Of a stretch of DNA of 64,000 bases, positions 24,669-34,600 are shown piece by piece. Positions within the stretch are counted from its first letter, which is position 1; the number at the start of each line of letters is the position of its first letter. This DNA comes from Candidatus Ideonella esbjergensis (GTDB lineage Bacteria; Pseudomonadota; Gammaproteobacteria; Burkholderiales; Burkholderiaceae_C). A program made the translations under genes and the position numbers. The notes under the pieces are model-generated. The model ran no database searches and was not told where the DNA came from. It saw only the letters and a program-made list of their open reading frames with translations. The stretch is taken from contig JADJLP010000001.1 of assembly GCA_016710065.1 (NCBI GenBank), positions 1,240,001 to 1,304,000 of the forward strand. Reading direction: 5' to 3'.

Positions 24669-25694
24669 CTATTTGGCCAGCAACTTGGCTTCGCGCATCA
24701 GGGTCTTGTGGAAGCTCTCGGTGCGGTCCAGCCAATCCACAAACTCGGTCCCGCTCATCGTGGTGGTCTTGAAGGCACCGCGCGCCATCAGCTCTTTCCA
24801 CTCTGGCAGGGCGCGCACCTTGTCGAGCAACGTCTTGTAGTACGCCACCTGTTCGGGTGTGGCCCCAGGCGTGGTGAAGATGCCCCGCAGCATCAGGTAC
24901 TGAACGGGGATGCGGGCGGCCATGCAGGTGGGGATGTCGGCCCAGCTTTGCGTGGCGGTGATCTTGGCGCGGTAGGCCAGCGGCGCACCGTCAAACACGC
25001 ACAGTGGCCTGACCTTGCCTGCGCGCCACAGGGCCTCGGCCTCGATCGGGTTGTTGACCGTGGCGTCCACCACGCCCTCGGCCAGATTCTTGGCCACGTC
25101 GCCGCCGCCCTTGAGCGGCACATAGCCCAGTCGCCCACCGGCGGCGGTTTCCAGCAGCACACTCATCAACTGGTCTTCCTGCTTGCTGCCGGTGCCGCCC
25201 AGCTTGACGCTGTTGGCTGGGCTGTTGCCCAGGGCGGCCACAAAGTCTTGCGCGCTCTTGTGGGGCGACTGTGCGTTCACCCACAACACAAACTGGTCCA
25301 GCGCCAGCATGGACACCGGCGTGATGTCGCGCCAGTTGAAATCGGTGCCGGTGGCCATGGGCGTGGTGAACAGGCTGGACAGCGTGATGATCAGCTTGTG
25401 CGGGTTGCCCGGCGAGGCCTTCAGGTCCATCAGGCCTTCGGCGCCCGAGTTGCCCGGCATGTTCACCACGTTGATGGGCTGGCGCATCAGCCCATGCTTG
25501 GTCACGGCGGCCTGGATGAAGCGGGCCATCTGGTCGGCACCGCCACCGGTGCCGGCGGGCACCACCAGTTGCACCGGCGCCGTGGGCTCCCACGGGGCCG
25601 CCGCAGCAGCCGTGGAAGCCACCAGCAACGCAGCCAGCGTTGCGGTGGTGCGGTTCAGGCGTTCAAGCCAGAAGGTTTTTGCTGCCATTGCCAT
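24669..25694 (-). CDS. tctC: TctC-family solute-binding protein, copy 1
   Basis: A 341-residue periplasmic binding protein (Bug/TctC family) with a signal peptide ending in AAAA before PWEPTAPVQLVVPAG. The ligand-loop motifs PAGTGGGADQMARF and GGTGSKQEDQL are visible. The start may be 25694 or, two codons later, 25688. Its mature part is clearly similar to the next gene upstream, and both precede tctB and tctA. The ligand is presumably a carboxylate; such proteins are very numerous in Burkholderiales and their ligands are rarely predictable. Confidence 0.92.
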   Translation of the reverse strand: MAMAAKTFWLERLNRTTATLAALLVASTAAAAAPWEPTAPVQLVVPAGTGGGADQMARFIQAAVTKHGLMRQPINVVNMPGNSGAEGLMDLKASPGNPHKLIITLSSLFTTPMATGTDFNWRDITPVSMLALDQFVLWVNAQSPHKSAQDFVAALGNSPANSVKLGGTGSKQEDQLMSVLLETAAGGRLGYVPLKGGGDVAKNLAEGVVDATVNNPIEAEALWRAGKVRPLCVFDGAPLAYRAKITATQSWADIPTCMAARIPVQYLMLRGIFTTPGATPEQVAYYKTLLDKVRALPEWKELMARGAFKTTTMSGTEFVDWLDRTESFHKTLMREAKLLAK

Positions 25695-25700
25695 GCGAGG

Positions 25701-26693
25701 TCATTTGGCGATGAAGCCGGCCTTCTTCATCAGCTCACGGTGCATCTGTTCGGCCTTGCCCAGCCAGTCGAAGTAGGCGTCGCCGCTCATGCTGGTCTGG
25801 CGGAAGGCGCCCTTTTCCATGAACTCTTTCCAGTCGGGCGTGGCGCGTACTTTGGCCAGCAGGTCGACGTAGAACGCCGTTTGCTCCTTGCTGACGCCCG
25901 GCGGCATGAAGATGCCGCGCAGCATCACGTACTCGGCGGGCAGGCCGGCCGAGGCGCAGGTGGGGATGTCCTGCCACGACATGCCATGCGAGAGCTTGGT
26001 GGTGTATGGCAGGCGGTCCTTGTCGAACACGCACAGTGCGCGCAACTTGCCAGCGCGCCAGTGCGATTCGGCCTCGATGGGGTTGTTCACCGTGGAGCTC
26101 ACGTGGTTGCCCACCAGTTGCACCGCCACTTCACCGCCGCCCTTGTAGGGGATGTAGGTGAGCTTCTTGCCCGCCACGCCCTCGAGCATCACGGTGATGA
26201 TCTGGTCTTCCTGCTTGGAGCCGGTGCCACCCATCTTCAGCGTGTTGTCGGGCTGCGCCTTCGCTGCGTCCAGGTAGTCCTTGGCGGTCTTGTAGGGAGA
26301 GTCGGCGTTGACCCACAGCACGAACTGGTCGAGCGCCATCATCGACACCGGCGTCATGTCGCGCCAGTTGAAGGGCACGCCGGTGGCCAGCGGCGTGGTG
26401 AACAGGTTGGACAGGGTGATGATGAGCTTGTGCGGATCGCCCGAGGCCCCCTTGACCTCCAGAAAGCCTTCTGCACCGGCACCACCGCCCTTGTTCACGA
26501 CGACGATGGATTGCTTCATCAGCTTGTGCTTGGCCACCACGCCCTGAACGAAGCGGGCCATCTGGTCGGCCCCACCACCAGTGCCTGCGGGCACCACAAA
26601 TTCCACCGGTTTGGTGGGTTCCCAGGCGGCCTGGGCCGCGATGCTCACACTGGCCAGGGCCAGCAGGCCAGCCTTCATCCATTTCGATCTCAT
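25701..26693 (-). CDS. TctC-family solute-binding protein, copy 2
   Basis: A 330-residue paralogue of the preceding entry, with its own signal peptide (MRSKWMKAGLLALASVSIAA) and the same motifs (PAGTGGGADQMARF, GGTGSKQEDQI). It is first in the transporter cluster, with an AAGGAG-like ribosome site (CAAGGAGCGAGACG) before ATG 26693. Tandem duplication followed by divergence may let one membrane unit accept two ligands. Confidence 0.92.
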   Translation of the reverse strand: MRSKWMKAGLLALASVSIAAQAAWEPTKPVEFVVPAGTGGGADQMARFVQGVVAKHKLMKQSIVVVNKGGGAGAEGFLEVKGASGDPHKLIITLSNLFTTPLATGVPFNWRDMTPVSMMALDQFVLWVNADSPYKTAKDYLDAAKAQPDNTLKMGGTGSKQEDQIITVMLEGVAGKKLTYIPYKGGGEVAVQLVGNHVSSTVNNPIEAESHWRAGKLRALCVFDKDRLPYTTKLSHGMSWQDIPTCASAGLPAEYVMLRGIFMPPGVSKEQTAFYVDLLAKVRATPDWKEFMEKGAFRQTSMSGDAYFDWLGKAEQMHRELMKKAGFIAK

Positions 26694-26817
26694 CGTCTCG
26701 CTCCTTGTTGAACGGTGAAGAAAACACCAGACGCTGGCACTCTGCGGTGCCTTGCACGAAAACCGGAAATCAGATCAGGGGGCGCGCAATGCCCCGGTCA
26801 TGCCCAGCACAGCGGGC

Positions 26818-28341
26818 TCAGGCCAAGCCCAGCTTTTGCGCCAGGCCAATGCGCTGCAGCTTGCCCGTGGAGCCCTTGGGGATCTCGGCCATGAAGAGCA
26901 CCTTTTTAGGCACCTTGAAGTCGGCCATGCGGGTGGCCACAAAGGCCTGCAGTTCGCGCTCGGTGAGCGCCATGCCTTCGCGCAGCACCACCACGGCAGC
27001 CACCTCTTCGCCCAGCTTGGGGTGGGGCAGGCCGAAGCACACCACCTGCTGCACGGCCGGGTGGTCCATGATGACTTCATCCACCTCGCGCGGGCTGATC
27101 TTCTCGCCGCCGCGGTTGATGATTTCCTTCAGCCGGCCGGTGATGCTCACATAGCCTTCGGCGTCCATCTGGCCCTGGTCGCCGGTGCGGAACCAGCCGT
27201 GGGTGTAGGCCTCGGCATTGGCGCTGGGGTTGCTCTCGTAGCCGGCCGTGACATTGGGGCCGCGGATCACGATCTCGCCGATGCCGCCAGCGGGCAGCAG
27301 CACGCCGTCCGGCGCCATGATGGCCACCTCGGGCCCGGCCGCCAGGCCCACGGTGCCGGGCTTGCGCACGGCGGGTGGCAGCGGGTTGCTGCACATCTGG
27401 TGTGTGGCCTCGGTCATGCCATAGGCCTCGACCAGCGGCGCGCCGAAGATTTCTTCCAGTTCCTTGATCACCTGCGGCGGCATGGACGACGAAGACGAGC
27501 GCATGAAGCGCAGCGGGTGTCGCGCAATCACGTCCTGGTTGCCCTTGGCCCGGCTGACGATGGCCTGGTGCATGGTGGGCACGGCGGTGTACCAGGTGGG
27601 GGCAGCCTCGTCCATCCAGGCGAAGAACTTCAGCGCGTTGAAGCCAGGCGTGCAGCACACCTGCGAGCCGGCCGACAGGGGTGCGAGCACACCAGCGATC
27701 AGGCCATGGATGTGGAACAGCGGCATCACGTTCAGGCCACGGTCGTCGGCCCTGAACTGCAATGATTTGGCAATGTTGCGGGCCGAGGCGCACAGATTGC
27801 GCTGCGAGAGTGGCACGATCTTGGGCCGCGAGGTGGTGCCCGAGGTGTGCAGCACCATCGAGATGTCGTCGGGCTGGGCGTAAGTGGGGGGCACAGCAGC
27901 GGCAGTCGCGCCATCGCGTGGCTGCAGGCTGAAATCGCCAGCGGCCGCGCCGTCGGCCACCACCAGGTCAAGAATGCGCACACCCAGCTTGGTGGCCACC
28001 GCGATGGCCGGCGAGCTGCTGCCGGCTTCCACGATCAAGGCCTTGGCGTTCAGATCGGAGAGGTAGAACTCAAACTCGTCGGCGCGGTAGGCCGGGTTCA
28101 GTGGCGCACTGGCCACACCGCAGGCACAGGCTATGAACGCGGTGGCCATCTCGGGGCCGTTGTTGACGACGATGGCCACCCGGTCGTTGCGGGCGATGCC
28201 CAGGCCATTGAGCGTGCCTATGGTGCGCGCAATGTGGGCCCGCAGGCCGGAGAACGTCAGGCCCGGGCGGCCCGGTGCGGTGACGGCCAGGGCCGTGTCG
28301 GCGCCCGCAGCCAGCAGCTGTACCAATGCATCAGAATTCAT
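26818..28341 (-). CDS. AMP-dependent acyl-CoA ligase (possibly oxalyl- or other dicarboxylate-CoA ligase)
   Basis: A 507-residue adenylate-forming enzyme activating a carboxylate with ATP and CoA. The P-loop-like motif is HTSGTTSRPKIVPLS, followed by EAYGMTEATHQM, the hinge region TGRLKEIINRGGEKISPREVDE and the C-terminal catalytic lysine in GSTGKLQR. The overall pattern resembles the AAE3/Pcs60 group, some of which act on oxalate. It lies upstream of the two TctC-like genes on the same strand, separated by about 120 bases, so it may activate the carboxylate they import. Substrate is inferred only. Confidence 0.88.
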   Translation of the reverse strand: MNSDALVQLLAAGADTALAVTAPGRPGLTFSGLRAHIARTIGTLNGLGIARNDRVAIVVNNGPEMATAFIACACGVASAPLNPAYRADEFEFYLSDLNAKALIVEAGSSSPAIAVATKLGVRILDLVVADGAAAGDFSLQPRDGATAAAVPPTYAQPDDISMVLHTSGTTSRPKIVPLSQRNLCASARNIAKSLQFRADDRGLNVMPLFHIHGLIAGVLAPLSAGSQVCCTPGFNALKFFAWMDEAAPTWYTAVPTMHQAIVSRAKGNQDVIARHPLRFMRSSSSSMPPQVIKELEEIFGAPLVEAYGMTEATHQMCSNPLPPAVRKPGTVGLAAGPEVAIMAPDGVLLPAGGIGEIVIRGPNVTAGYESNPSANAEAYTHGWFRTGDQGQMDAEGYVSITGRLKEIINRGGEKISPREVDEVIMDHPAVQQVVCFGLPHPKLGEEVAAVVVLREGMALTERELQAFVATRMADFKVPKKVLFMAEIPKGSTGKLQRIGLAQKLGLA

Positions 28342-28455
28342 AAGCGCTTTGCTCCCACCCGGAGGTTCATCGATTTGTTGAATCGATGCTAGCGCATGCC
28401 ATTCACAAAATCTGTTGGTGGAAGCACTTTCTCAGCCAGACACTTCTGGTCACGT

Positions 28456-29580
28456 TCAGGACGGCAAGAAGTCCAGCGGCCAGCTCACCACCATCTCGTC
28501 CACCTCCTTGGCGCCGAAATCAAACTGGCGTATGCGCGCCAGCAGCTTCTGCTCCAGCTCGGGTGCCTTGAGCTCGCTCGATACCAGGCGGCAGTTCGTC
28601 ACCTGGCCGGCCGGGGCGATCTTGAGCTCCAGCACCACCTTGCCTTGCAGGCCAGGGTCTTCACGCAGTGCCCGGTTGTAGATGGCGTAGATGGCGCCCT
28701 TGTTGCGCTCGAAGACCAGGCGGATCTCTTCCAACGAGCGAGCGGCCTTGCCGCTGTTGCCACGCTGCACCGCACCGCCCTTGTTGGCGCCACCGGTGCC
28801 CGTGCCGGCTTGCGTGCCGCCACCTTTGGCGCTGCTGCCACCGCCGCCGGGGCCGCCGCCACCGCCACCGCCGGCCACGCCTTCCACCATGGTGGTGGAA
28901 CGGCCGGCCAGGCCGCCGCCGCCGGTGTCGCGGCTGTAGGCCGCGGTGTTGATGCCGCCGCTGCCGTTGGTGGCATTGGAGGTGATGAGCGCGCGGCTGG
29001 GCAGGCCGGCCTCGGTGCCCGCACCCACGCCGGGGCCCACGCTGGCACCCACGCCGGGGCCGGGCTTGATCTGGCTGTTGAGCTGCACGGCGGCCGGCGC
29101 GCCATGCAGTTCGGCCAACTGGTCTTTCATGGCCAGAAGGCCGATGCCGGAGGCCTTGCGGCGCGCGGCGTCCAACTCGCCCGGGGGCTTGCCTGCGATG
29201 GGGTTGCGGGCCTCGGGCACCGGGGCGCGCTTGTCGTCGGGTACGGGTTTGGCCTTGGCTGGCTTGGGTTCGGCGGCCGGCTTTTCCTCCTGCGGCTTGT
29301 TGGGGTCGAGCTTCTCGCCATCGGTTTTCTTCACGCTGGGTGGTGCCGGCGGCGGCGGTGGCGGCACCGCACGCTCGAGCAGCAGCTTGGCCATGGGTGC
29401 GGGCAGCGCCTGGGCCTGTTCGCGGCTGGGCTGGGGCAGGGGCACGAAATAGCCCAGCAGCGCCAGCAGCAGGCAGGCAAGCACCACCCGCAGCAGGGTC
29501 TTGCGGAACAGCGCCTCGTCCTCGGCCGAGACCGACCAGGCCAGCACCGGCTGGCGGAAGCTGATGACCGCCGTGCTCAT
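28456..29580 (-). CDS. TonB-like AgmX/PglI C-terminal domain protein
   Basis: A 374-residue protein anchored by one membrane span (about residues 29-48, VVLACLLLALLGYF), followed by a Pro-rich stretch (PPPPPPAPP), Lys/Pro/Glu-rich and Gly-rich linkers (poly-Gly near residues 236-247), and a C-terminal AgmX/PglI domain (SLEEIRLVFERNKGAIYAIY ... KVVLELKIAPAGQV). The layout is that of TonB, but the end domain is the type found in the gliding motility protein GltJ/AgmX. It would link the inner-membrane motor to periplasmic or outer-membrane partners. Its ATG overlaps the stop of the ExbD gene (ATGA), the last gene of the large operon. Confidence 0.85.
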   Translation of the reverse strand: MSTAVISFRQPVLAWSVSAEDEALFRKTLLRVVLACLLLALLGYFVPLPQPSREQAQALPAPMAKLLLERAVPPPPPPAPPSVKKTDGEKLDPNKPQEEKPAAEPKPAKAKPVPDDKRAPVPEARNPIAGKPPGELDAARRKASGIGLLAMKDQLAELHGAPAAVQLNSQIKPGPGVGASVGPGVGAGTEAGLPSRALITSNATNGSGGINTAAYSRDTGGGGLAGRSTTMVEGVAGGGGGGGPGGGGSSAKGGGTQAGTGTGGANKGGAVQRGNSGKAARSLEEIRLVFERNKGAIYAIYNRALREDPGLQGKVVLELKIAPAGQVTNCRLVSSELKAPELEQKLLARIRQFDFGAKEVDEMVVSWPLDFLPS

Positions 29581-30077
29581 GATTCCGCCACCTGTCGCAC
29601 CGCGAAGCGCACATCGGTGTAGCCCGCGCGGGCACAGCTGAACATCACCTTGCGCAGCAACTGGTAGGGGATGTCCTTGTCGCCCAGGATGGTGATGGCC
29701 TGGGCCTCGGCGGCGTTCTCCTGGCGCACCACCTGGCGGTTGGCGCGCTGCTGCTCCAGTTCGGCCTTGAGGGGTGCTATGAGGTCGTCGGTGCTGGCCA
29801 TCGCCTCGGGCACGGTGGCGATGCGCCGGCCGTCCACCACCACGTCGGCGCCGCTCACCATCACCACCAGGGTGTCCTTGGTTTCGGTCTGGGCGGTGGA
29901 CTCGGGCAGGCGCACGGCCTTGCTGCTGGGCATGGTCTCCACCGCCGACGAGTTGGAGAGCAGGAAGAAGATCAGGATGGTGAACACGTCGATCAGCGAG
30001 ACCAGGTTCATGTCCACCATGTCGTGGTCGCGGGCCTTGCGGGCCGCGCGCTTTTGCAGCGGGGTCAGGTGGGCCAT
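29577..30077 (-). CDS. ExbD/TolR-family protein with the membrane aspartate
   Basis: A 166-residue inner-membrane protein with one N-terminal span, NLVSLIDVFTILIFFLL, containing the aspartate (D30) that carries protons in ExbD, TolR and AglQ. The rest is periplasmic, with VVMVSGADVVVDGRRI and a C-terminal sheet (AITILGDKDIPYQLLRKVMF). With the neighbouring TolQ/ExbB protein it should form an ion-driven motor. The neighbour ExbD-like gene ends two bases upstream. Confidence 0.92.
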   Translation of the reverse strand: MAHLTPLQKRAARKARDHDMVDMNLVSLIDVFTILIFFLLSNSSAVETMPSSKAVRLPESTAQTETKDTLVVMVSGADVVVDGRRIATVPEAMASTDDLIAPLKAELEQQRANRQVVRQENAAEAQAITILGDKDIPYQLLRKVMFSCARAGYTDVRFAVRQVAES

Positions 30078-30079
30078 GG

Positions 30080-30586
30080 TTATTTGGCTTTCTGCGGCGC
30101 CGCGCTTGGGGCGTCGCCGATCGAGAGGGCCGGGAACAGCTCGGCCTTCACCACCTGGCCATCGATGTTGCTGGTGTGGCCTTCGCGCATGGCGTCCATC
30201 ACGTGCACCAGAGTGTCGTAGGGGGTGTTGGGCTGGGCCAGCACGGTGGCGGCGCGCTCCTCTGGGAACTTGGCCTTCACCTGCTGCAGCAGCGCGGTCA
30301 GGCGCTTGAGGTCGTAGCCTTCGGGCTTGCTGGCGATGTGCTCGATCAGGCCACCCACGCGGTCGCCCACGTCCAGCGCGTCGGGGCGTATCACCACTTC
30401 GAGCTGCAGGTTGTCCTGCTTCAGCTGCTCCACCTTGCTGTTCTGGGCTGGCAGGGTGAGTTCGATCACTGCCAGCCGCGTGAACACCGCGGTGGAGAGC
30501 AGGAAGGGCACCAGCACCACGATCAGGTTGATGAAGGCCGTGACCTCCAGCGCTGCGGGTTGCTTGCGCAAACGTCGAGTTCGCAT
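30080..30586 (-). CDS. ExbD/TolR-family protein lacking the membrane aspartate
   Basis: A 168-residue ExbD-like protein. The membrane span reads EVTAFINLIVVLVPFLLST: the position of the proton-carrying aspartate is asparagine (N20). The periplasmic part (AVIELTLPAQNSK, TVLAQPNTPYDTLVHVMDAMR) follows the family. ExbD units act as dimers inside an ExbB/TolQ pentamer, so this protein probably pairs with the aspartate-bearing one to make an asymmetric dimer. It lies two bases before the next ExbD-like gene and after the TolQ-like gene. Confidence 0.9.
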   Translation of the reverse strand: MRTRRLRKQPAALEVTAFINLIVVLVPFLLSTAVFTRLAVIELTLPAQNSKVEQLKQDNLQLEVVIRPDALDVGDRVGGLIEHIASKPEGYDLKRLTALLQQVKAKFPEERAATVLAQPNTPYDTLVHVMDAMREGHTSNIDGQVVKAELFPALSIGDAPSAAPQKAK

Positions 30587-30588
30587 GC

Positions 30589-31236
30589 TCAGCTCGCAGA
30601 GTCAGGAGCGAGGCGTTGCACCAGGTTCAGGAAGCTGATCTTGGCCGCTTCCAGGCCGTCCACGATCTCGCTGGTGCGGGCCTGCAGGAAGGCGTGCACC
30701 AGCAGGAAGGGGATGGCCACCATCAGCGCGAAAGCGGTGTTGTTCATGGCGATGGAGATGGAGGCCGAGAGCAGCTCGGCCTTCTCGGCCGGGTTCACCT
30801 GGGCCACTGCGGTGAAGGCCTTGATCAGGCCCATGATGGTGCCCAGCAGGCCCACCAGGGTGATGACGTTGGCGAAAGTGGCGATGTAGTGGGTGCGCTT
30901 TTCCAGGCGCGGCACGATTTCCATCATGCCTTCCTCCATGGCCGCGTCGATGTCCTCGCGCTTGCGCGAGCTTTGCAGGCGCGACAAGCCATTGGCCACC
31001 AACTTGCCCATGGCGGCGTCCGACTGGCTGGCCAGGCTGTACACGTCCTTGAACTGCGACTTCTGCAGCAGCGGCAGCACCCTGTCCCAGAGCTGGCGGT
31101 TGTCGCTGCGGGCGCGGTGCAGGTAGATGAAGCGCTCGACGGCGATGCTCAGGCCCAGGGCCATGATCAGCACGCTGGGGTAGATGAACAGGCCGCAATC
31201 CTGGAAGAACTTGACGGCGGTGGCAAAGGCGTTCAT
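30589..31236 (-). CDS. MotA/TolQ/ExbB-family proton channel protein
   Basis: A 215-residue inner-membrane protein. There is an N-terminal span (FIYPSVLIMALGLSIAVERFIYL), a cytoplasmic middle, and two more spans (YIATFANVITLVGLLGTIMGLIKAF and ISIAMNNTAFALMVAIPFLLVHAFL), including the family-typical LLGTIMGLI and the TAFALMVAIP threonine region. It should form the stator ring around the two ExbD-like proteins. Relatives with this gene order include AglR of the Myxococcus motility motor. Confidence 0.92.
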   Translation of the reverse strand: MNAFATAVKFFQDCGLFIYPSVLIMALGLSIAVERFIYLHRARSDNRQLWDRVLPLLQKSQFKDVYSLASQSDAAMGKLVANGLSRLQSSRKREDIDAAMEEGMMEIVPRLEKRTHYIATFANVITLVGLLGTIMGLIKAFTAVAQVNPAEKAELLSASISIAMNNTAFALMVAIPFLLVHAFLQARTSEIVDGLEAAKISFLNLVQRLAPDSAS

Positions 31237-31271
31237 GCGGTGGCTCCGAAGGGCTGGAAGGGAAAAAAGGG

Positions 31272-31607
31272 TCAGGGCTTGGCCTGGGGAACAGGGGCGG
31301 TGGCTGTGGGCTTGGACTGGCCCGCAGCGTTGGCATTAGGGGTTGCGGCACTGTAGGCGAGCTGGCGGCGGAACACGTCGCGGTCCAGCGGGGCCAGGGC
31401 TTCGTCCAGCACGCTCACGGGCGGGCGGCCGGTGAGCGGGTCGGGCGCGGGCTTTTTCCAGGGCACGATGTAGATGACCTTGGGCAACTCGCGGTTGCCG
31501 ATGATCTGGCTGGGGGCCACTTCGGCGCGGTCTTGCGCCTGGGCGGCACAGCTGAACACCAGCGTGGCGGTGGCGAGCGCGGTGGCGATGAACTGGCGCG
31601 GCGTCAT
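31272..31607 (-). CDS. Small secreted protein of the motor operon
   Basis: A 111-residue protein not recognised as any named family. It starts at ATG 31607, overlapping the stop of the large TPR gene (ATGA). A signal peptide ending AAQAQ (about residues 1-23) is followed by a short conserved-looking middle (IIGNRELPKVIYIVPWKKP, LDEALAPLDRDVFRRQL) and an Ala/Pro/Thr-rich tail. The middle resembles small proteins encoded next to TolQ/ExbD genes in similar operons, so it is probably a periplasmic accessory of the motor. Confidence 0.75.
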   Translation of the reverse strand: MTPRQFIATALATATLVFSCAAQAQDRAEVAPSQIIGNRELPKVIYIVPWKKPAPDPLTGRPPVSVLDEALAPLDRDVFRRQLAYSAATPNANAAGQSKPTATAPVPQAKP

Positions 31608-34600
31608 GGCTTGTCCTTCGCGGGTGAAGCTGGTGATGCGGGCTGGGCAGGGGCAGGTGTCGCAGCCTTGTCCGTGGCGGCCACCGGCTTGGGCAATCGG
31701 TTCTTCAGGTCGGCCACCCACTTGCCCACCTGCGCATCGCCGGGGGGCGTGAGCGCCAGATAGCGCTCGTACAGGGTCAGGGCTTCGGCAGGATGGCCCA
31801 GGTACAGGTCGTGCAGCACGCCCAGGTTCAGCACGGCCGGGGCATAGGCCGGGTCCAGCGCCAGGGCCTTGGCATAGGCTTCTCGTGCCGGGCCGAACTC
31901 GCCCTTCTGGCGCAGCGCCACGGCCTGGAGGTTGGCCTTGGCGGCTTCGGTGGTGGCCGAGGCATCTGTGCGCTCGGCCTTGCCGTACCGCACCGGGCGC
32001 AGCTTGCCCAGCGCTGCAAAGCTTTTCTGCACCCAGGTGTCGTAGAGGCCTAGGCTGGCGCGGCGCGCGTTCAGCTCGTGCAACTCGGTGGCCTTCTCTT
32101 CGAAGGGGAAGGCCTGCTCTTCCAGCAGAACGTCGTACTGCTCGCGTTCGAGCTTGCTCATCCTCTTGGGCCGCTGCGATTCGAGCAGCGACTTGCCAAA
32201 GTCCTGGTAAAGCGCGGCGGTGTGGAAGGTGGCGGCGGTCACCACCTCGGCCACGCCGTAGTCGGCCGCCACGGCACAGGCCTTGAGCACCTCTTCGAGC
32301 TTGGCCTTTTTGGCCTTGAGCGTCTTTTGCAGTGGCTCCACCAGCGCGATCTTCTGGTAGGCCTCGAACTCGGGCGCAGCCAGGGCCAGCGCGGCTTGCG
32401 CGCCCAAGGTGCGTGTGCGTGGCGTGCGGGCGTTGCCACCGGCCTGCTCGGCCTGGAAGATCTCACGCTGCCAGTCGAGCTCGGTCTTGGCTTGGCGTGC
32501 TGCCTGCGCCGGCCCTTTGTTGCGCGGTTTGCCGGGCGTTTTGGTGGGCGGTTGGGTCTGCACGCCGGCTTGGAGCCTGGCCCACTGCGCCAGGTGGGCG
32601 CGGGCTTCCAGCGCTGGCTCAAGCGGCGCGGGGTGGCTGCGCAGGTAGCGCTCCCAAGCCTGGGCGGCGGAGGCCCGGGTAGTGGTGCTGGTGTTGCCTT
32701 GGGCTGCCCTCTCATACAACTCGGCGGTCTGCCACAGCGCGGCGCGGGCCATGTCGGGTTCGGTGGCGGTTTGGGCCACGCGCTCGAACTCGGCCGCCGC
32801 CAGTGCCCACTGGCCTTGCTCGCTGTAGGCCAGTGCCAGCTTGGCGGGCACCTGGGCCTGCAGCGGGTCGCGCGGGTGGCGCTGGCGGAAGTCTTCCAGC
32901 ACGCGGGTGGCGGCGGGCCAGTCCTTCAGCGTCAGCCATTGCGTGGCGGCGTCGAATTGCGCGGCCACGCGCACGGCAGACTGCGGCGCCGCCTCGCCCA
33001 CGCGGGCAAACAGCTCGGCGGCCTGGCGGGCCTGGCCGTTCGCACGGGCTTGCTCGCCCTGCTTGTAGATGGCCGCCGCCTGGCGCTCCACCCAGTCGTT
33101 GCGTTTCTTCGCGCTGTCGGGCGTGTTGGCGGGCGTGAGGGCCAGCACCTCGGTGATGTGCTGCTCGGCGTCGGCGAACCGGGCGCCCTCGAAGCTGGTG
33201 AGGGCCAGCACCGTCCAGGCCACTCGGCGTTGGTCGGCGGTGGCGGGCGTGGCCGGCGCCTTTGCGGCCAGGGCCAGCTTTGCTGTCTCGGCGGCAGCCT
33301 GGGCATCGCCCAACTGGTACTGCGTGTCGGCGGCGTTCACCAGCACGGCGGTGGCGCGCGGGTCGGTGGCAAAGGCCTTGGCAAAGCGCAGGCCGCTTTC
33401 TACGCCGGCACGGCGCAAGCGTGGCTGCTGCTCGGGCGCGGCGCCCTGGGTTTGCTGGGCCAGGGCCAGCAGGGCCGCGTAGCCCGCGTCGGCACTGCGC
33501 GCATGGGCCGGGTAGCCGTAAGCGGTTTGTGTGTACTGCGCGGCGGCGTCGGCATAGCGCTTGTCTTCATACAGCAGCTCAGCCAACAAGAAGCTGTTGG
33601 GCGCAGCCTCGGCGTCGGTGGGGAAGGCCTTGAGCAAGGCCTGGTACCACTGCACGGCCTCTCGCACGGATTCCTGCCGCACCTCGGGGTTGGCCTGGGT
33701 CTGCTGCGAGGCCGCGTGGTAGTGGCGGGCCAGCTCGGCCAGATGGGTCCTCACCAGCGGTTGTGCACGCTCCCAGCCGCTGCGGTTGGTCCGGCGGAAG
33801 GGGCTGTTGGTGCCGTAGCGCGCCACGAACTCTTTCTTGGCCTGCAGCGCCAGCGCGGCGAAGCCGGCTTTCTCGTGGATGGCGATGACTTCGGTTTGCA
33901 GCAGCGGGGCCTGGGCGTGCAGGGGGTGGCGGGCCACGAAGGCGCCGTAGGTGTCGGCGGCGTCTTTGGGGCGGTCCTGCTTGAGGTAAAGCACAGCCAA
34001 TTGCTGGTATAGCCGCAACTCGTAGCTTTGGCGGGCCTTGGTCTGCGTGAAGGACGGGATGGTCTGCGCGCCCTGCAAATTCTCCAGCGCCAGGCTCACG
34101 ACCCGGAAACTGTCGTCCACCAGCTCGCGGTCGGCGCGGCTCAAGGCCGGCAGGGCTTCCAGCGGCACGGTGTCGTCGTGGCCGGCGAGCTTGAGGTCCA
34201 GGACGGCCAGGAAGGATTCGAGGGCAGGTTCCAGCCGCGCCTGCTTGAACTGCGACCAGCCTTGCATGTACAGCGCGCGTTCGCGGTAGGGCGTCACGCG
34301 CGGGCTGGCCAGCACGGCGGCATAGGCGACCTCGGCTTGCGGGTACTGGCGCGCTGTGAACAGCAGCTCGCCACGGCGGAACTGGGCTTCGTCCAGGTGC
34401 TTGGTTTGCGGGTATTGGCTCACCAGTTGGGTGATGACCTTGAGCGCGGTGTCCAGGTCGCCACCCTGCTCATGGGCGCGGGCCAACTGGTACAGCACCA
34501 GATCGTTGGCCGGGTCCTGGGGGTAGGCCTTGAGGTAGGCCTGGTACTGGGCGATGGCCTGGCGATAGTCTGGGTTGCCGGTGGCCGTGTTGCCTTCGCC

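Noticed and set aside
24567..26711. Open frame of 714 codons opposite the two tctC genes, with internal similarity
   Set aside because: The internal repeat only reflects the two paralogous binding-protein genes on the other strand.
32078..34012. Open frame of 644 codons opposite the large TPR lipoprotein
   Set aside because: Antisense shadow; the minus strand has a signal peptide, lipobox and TPR repeats.
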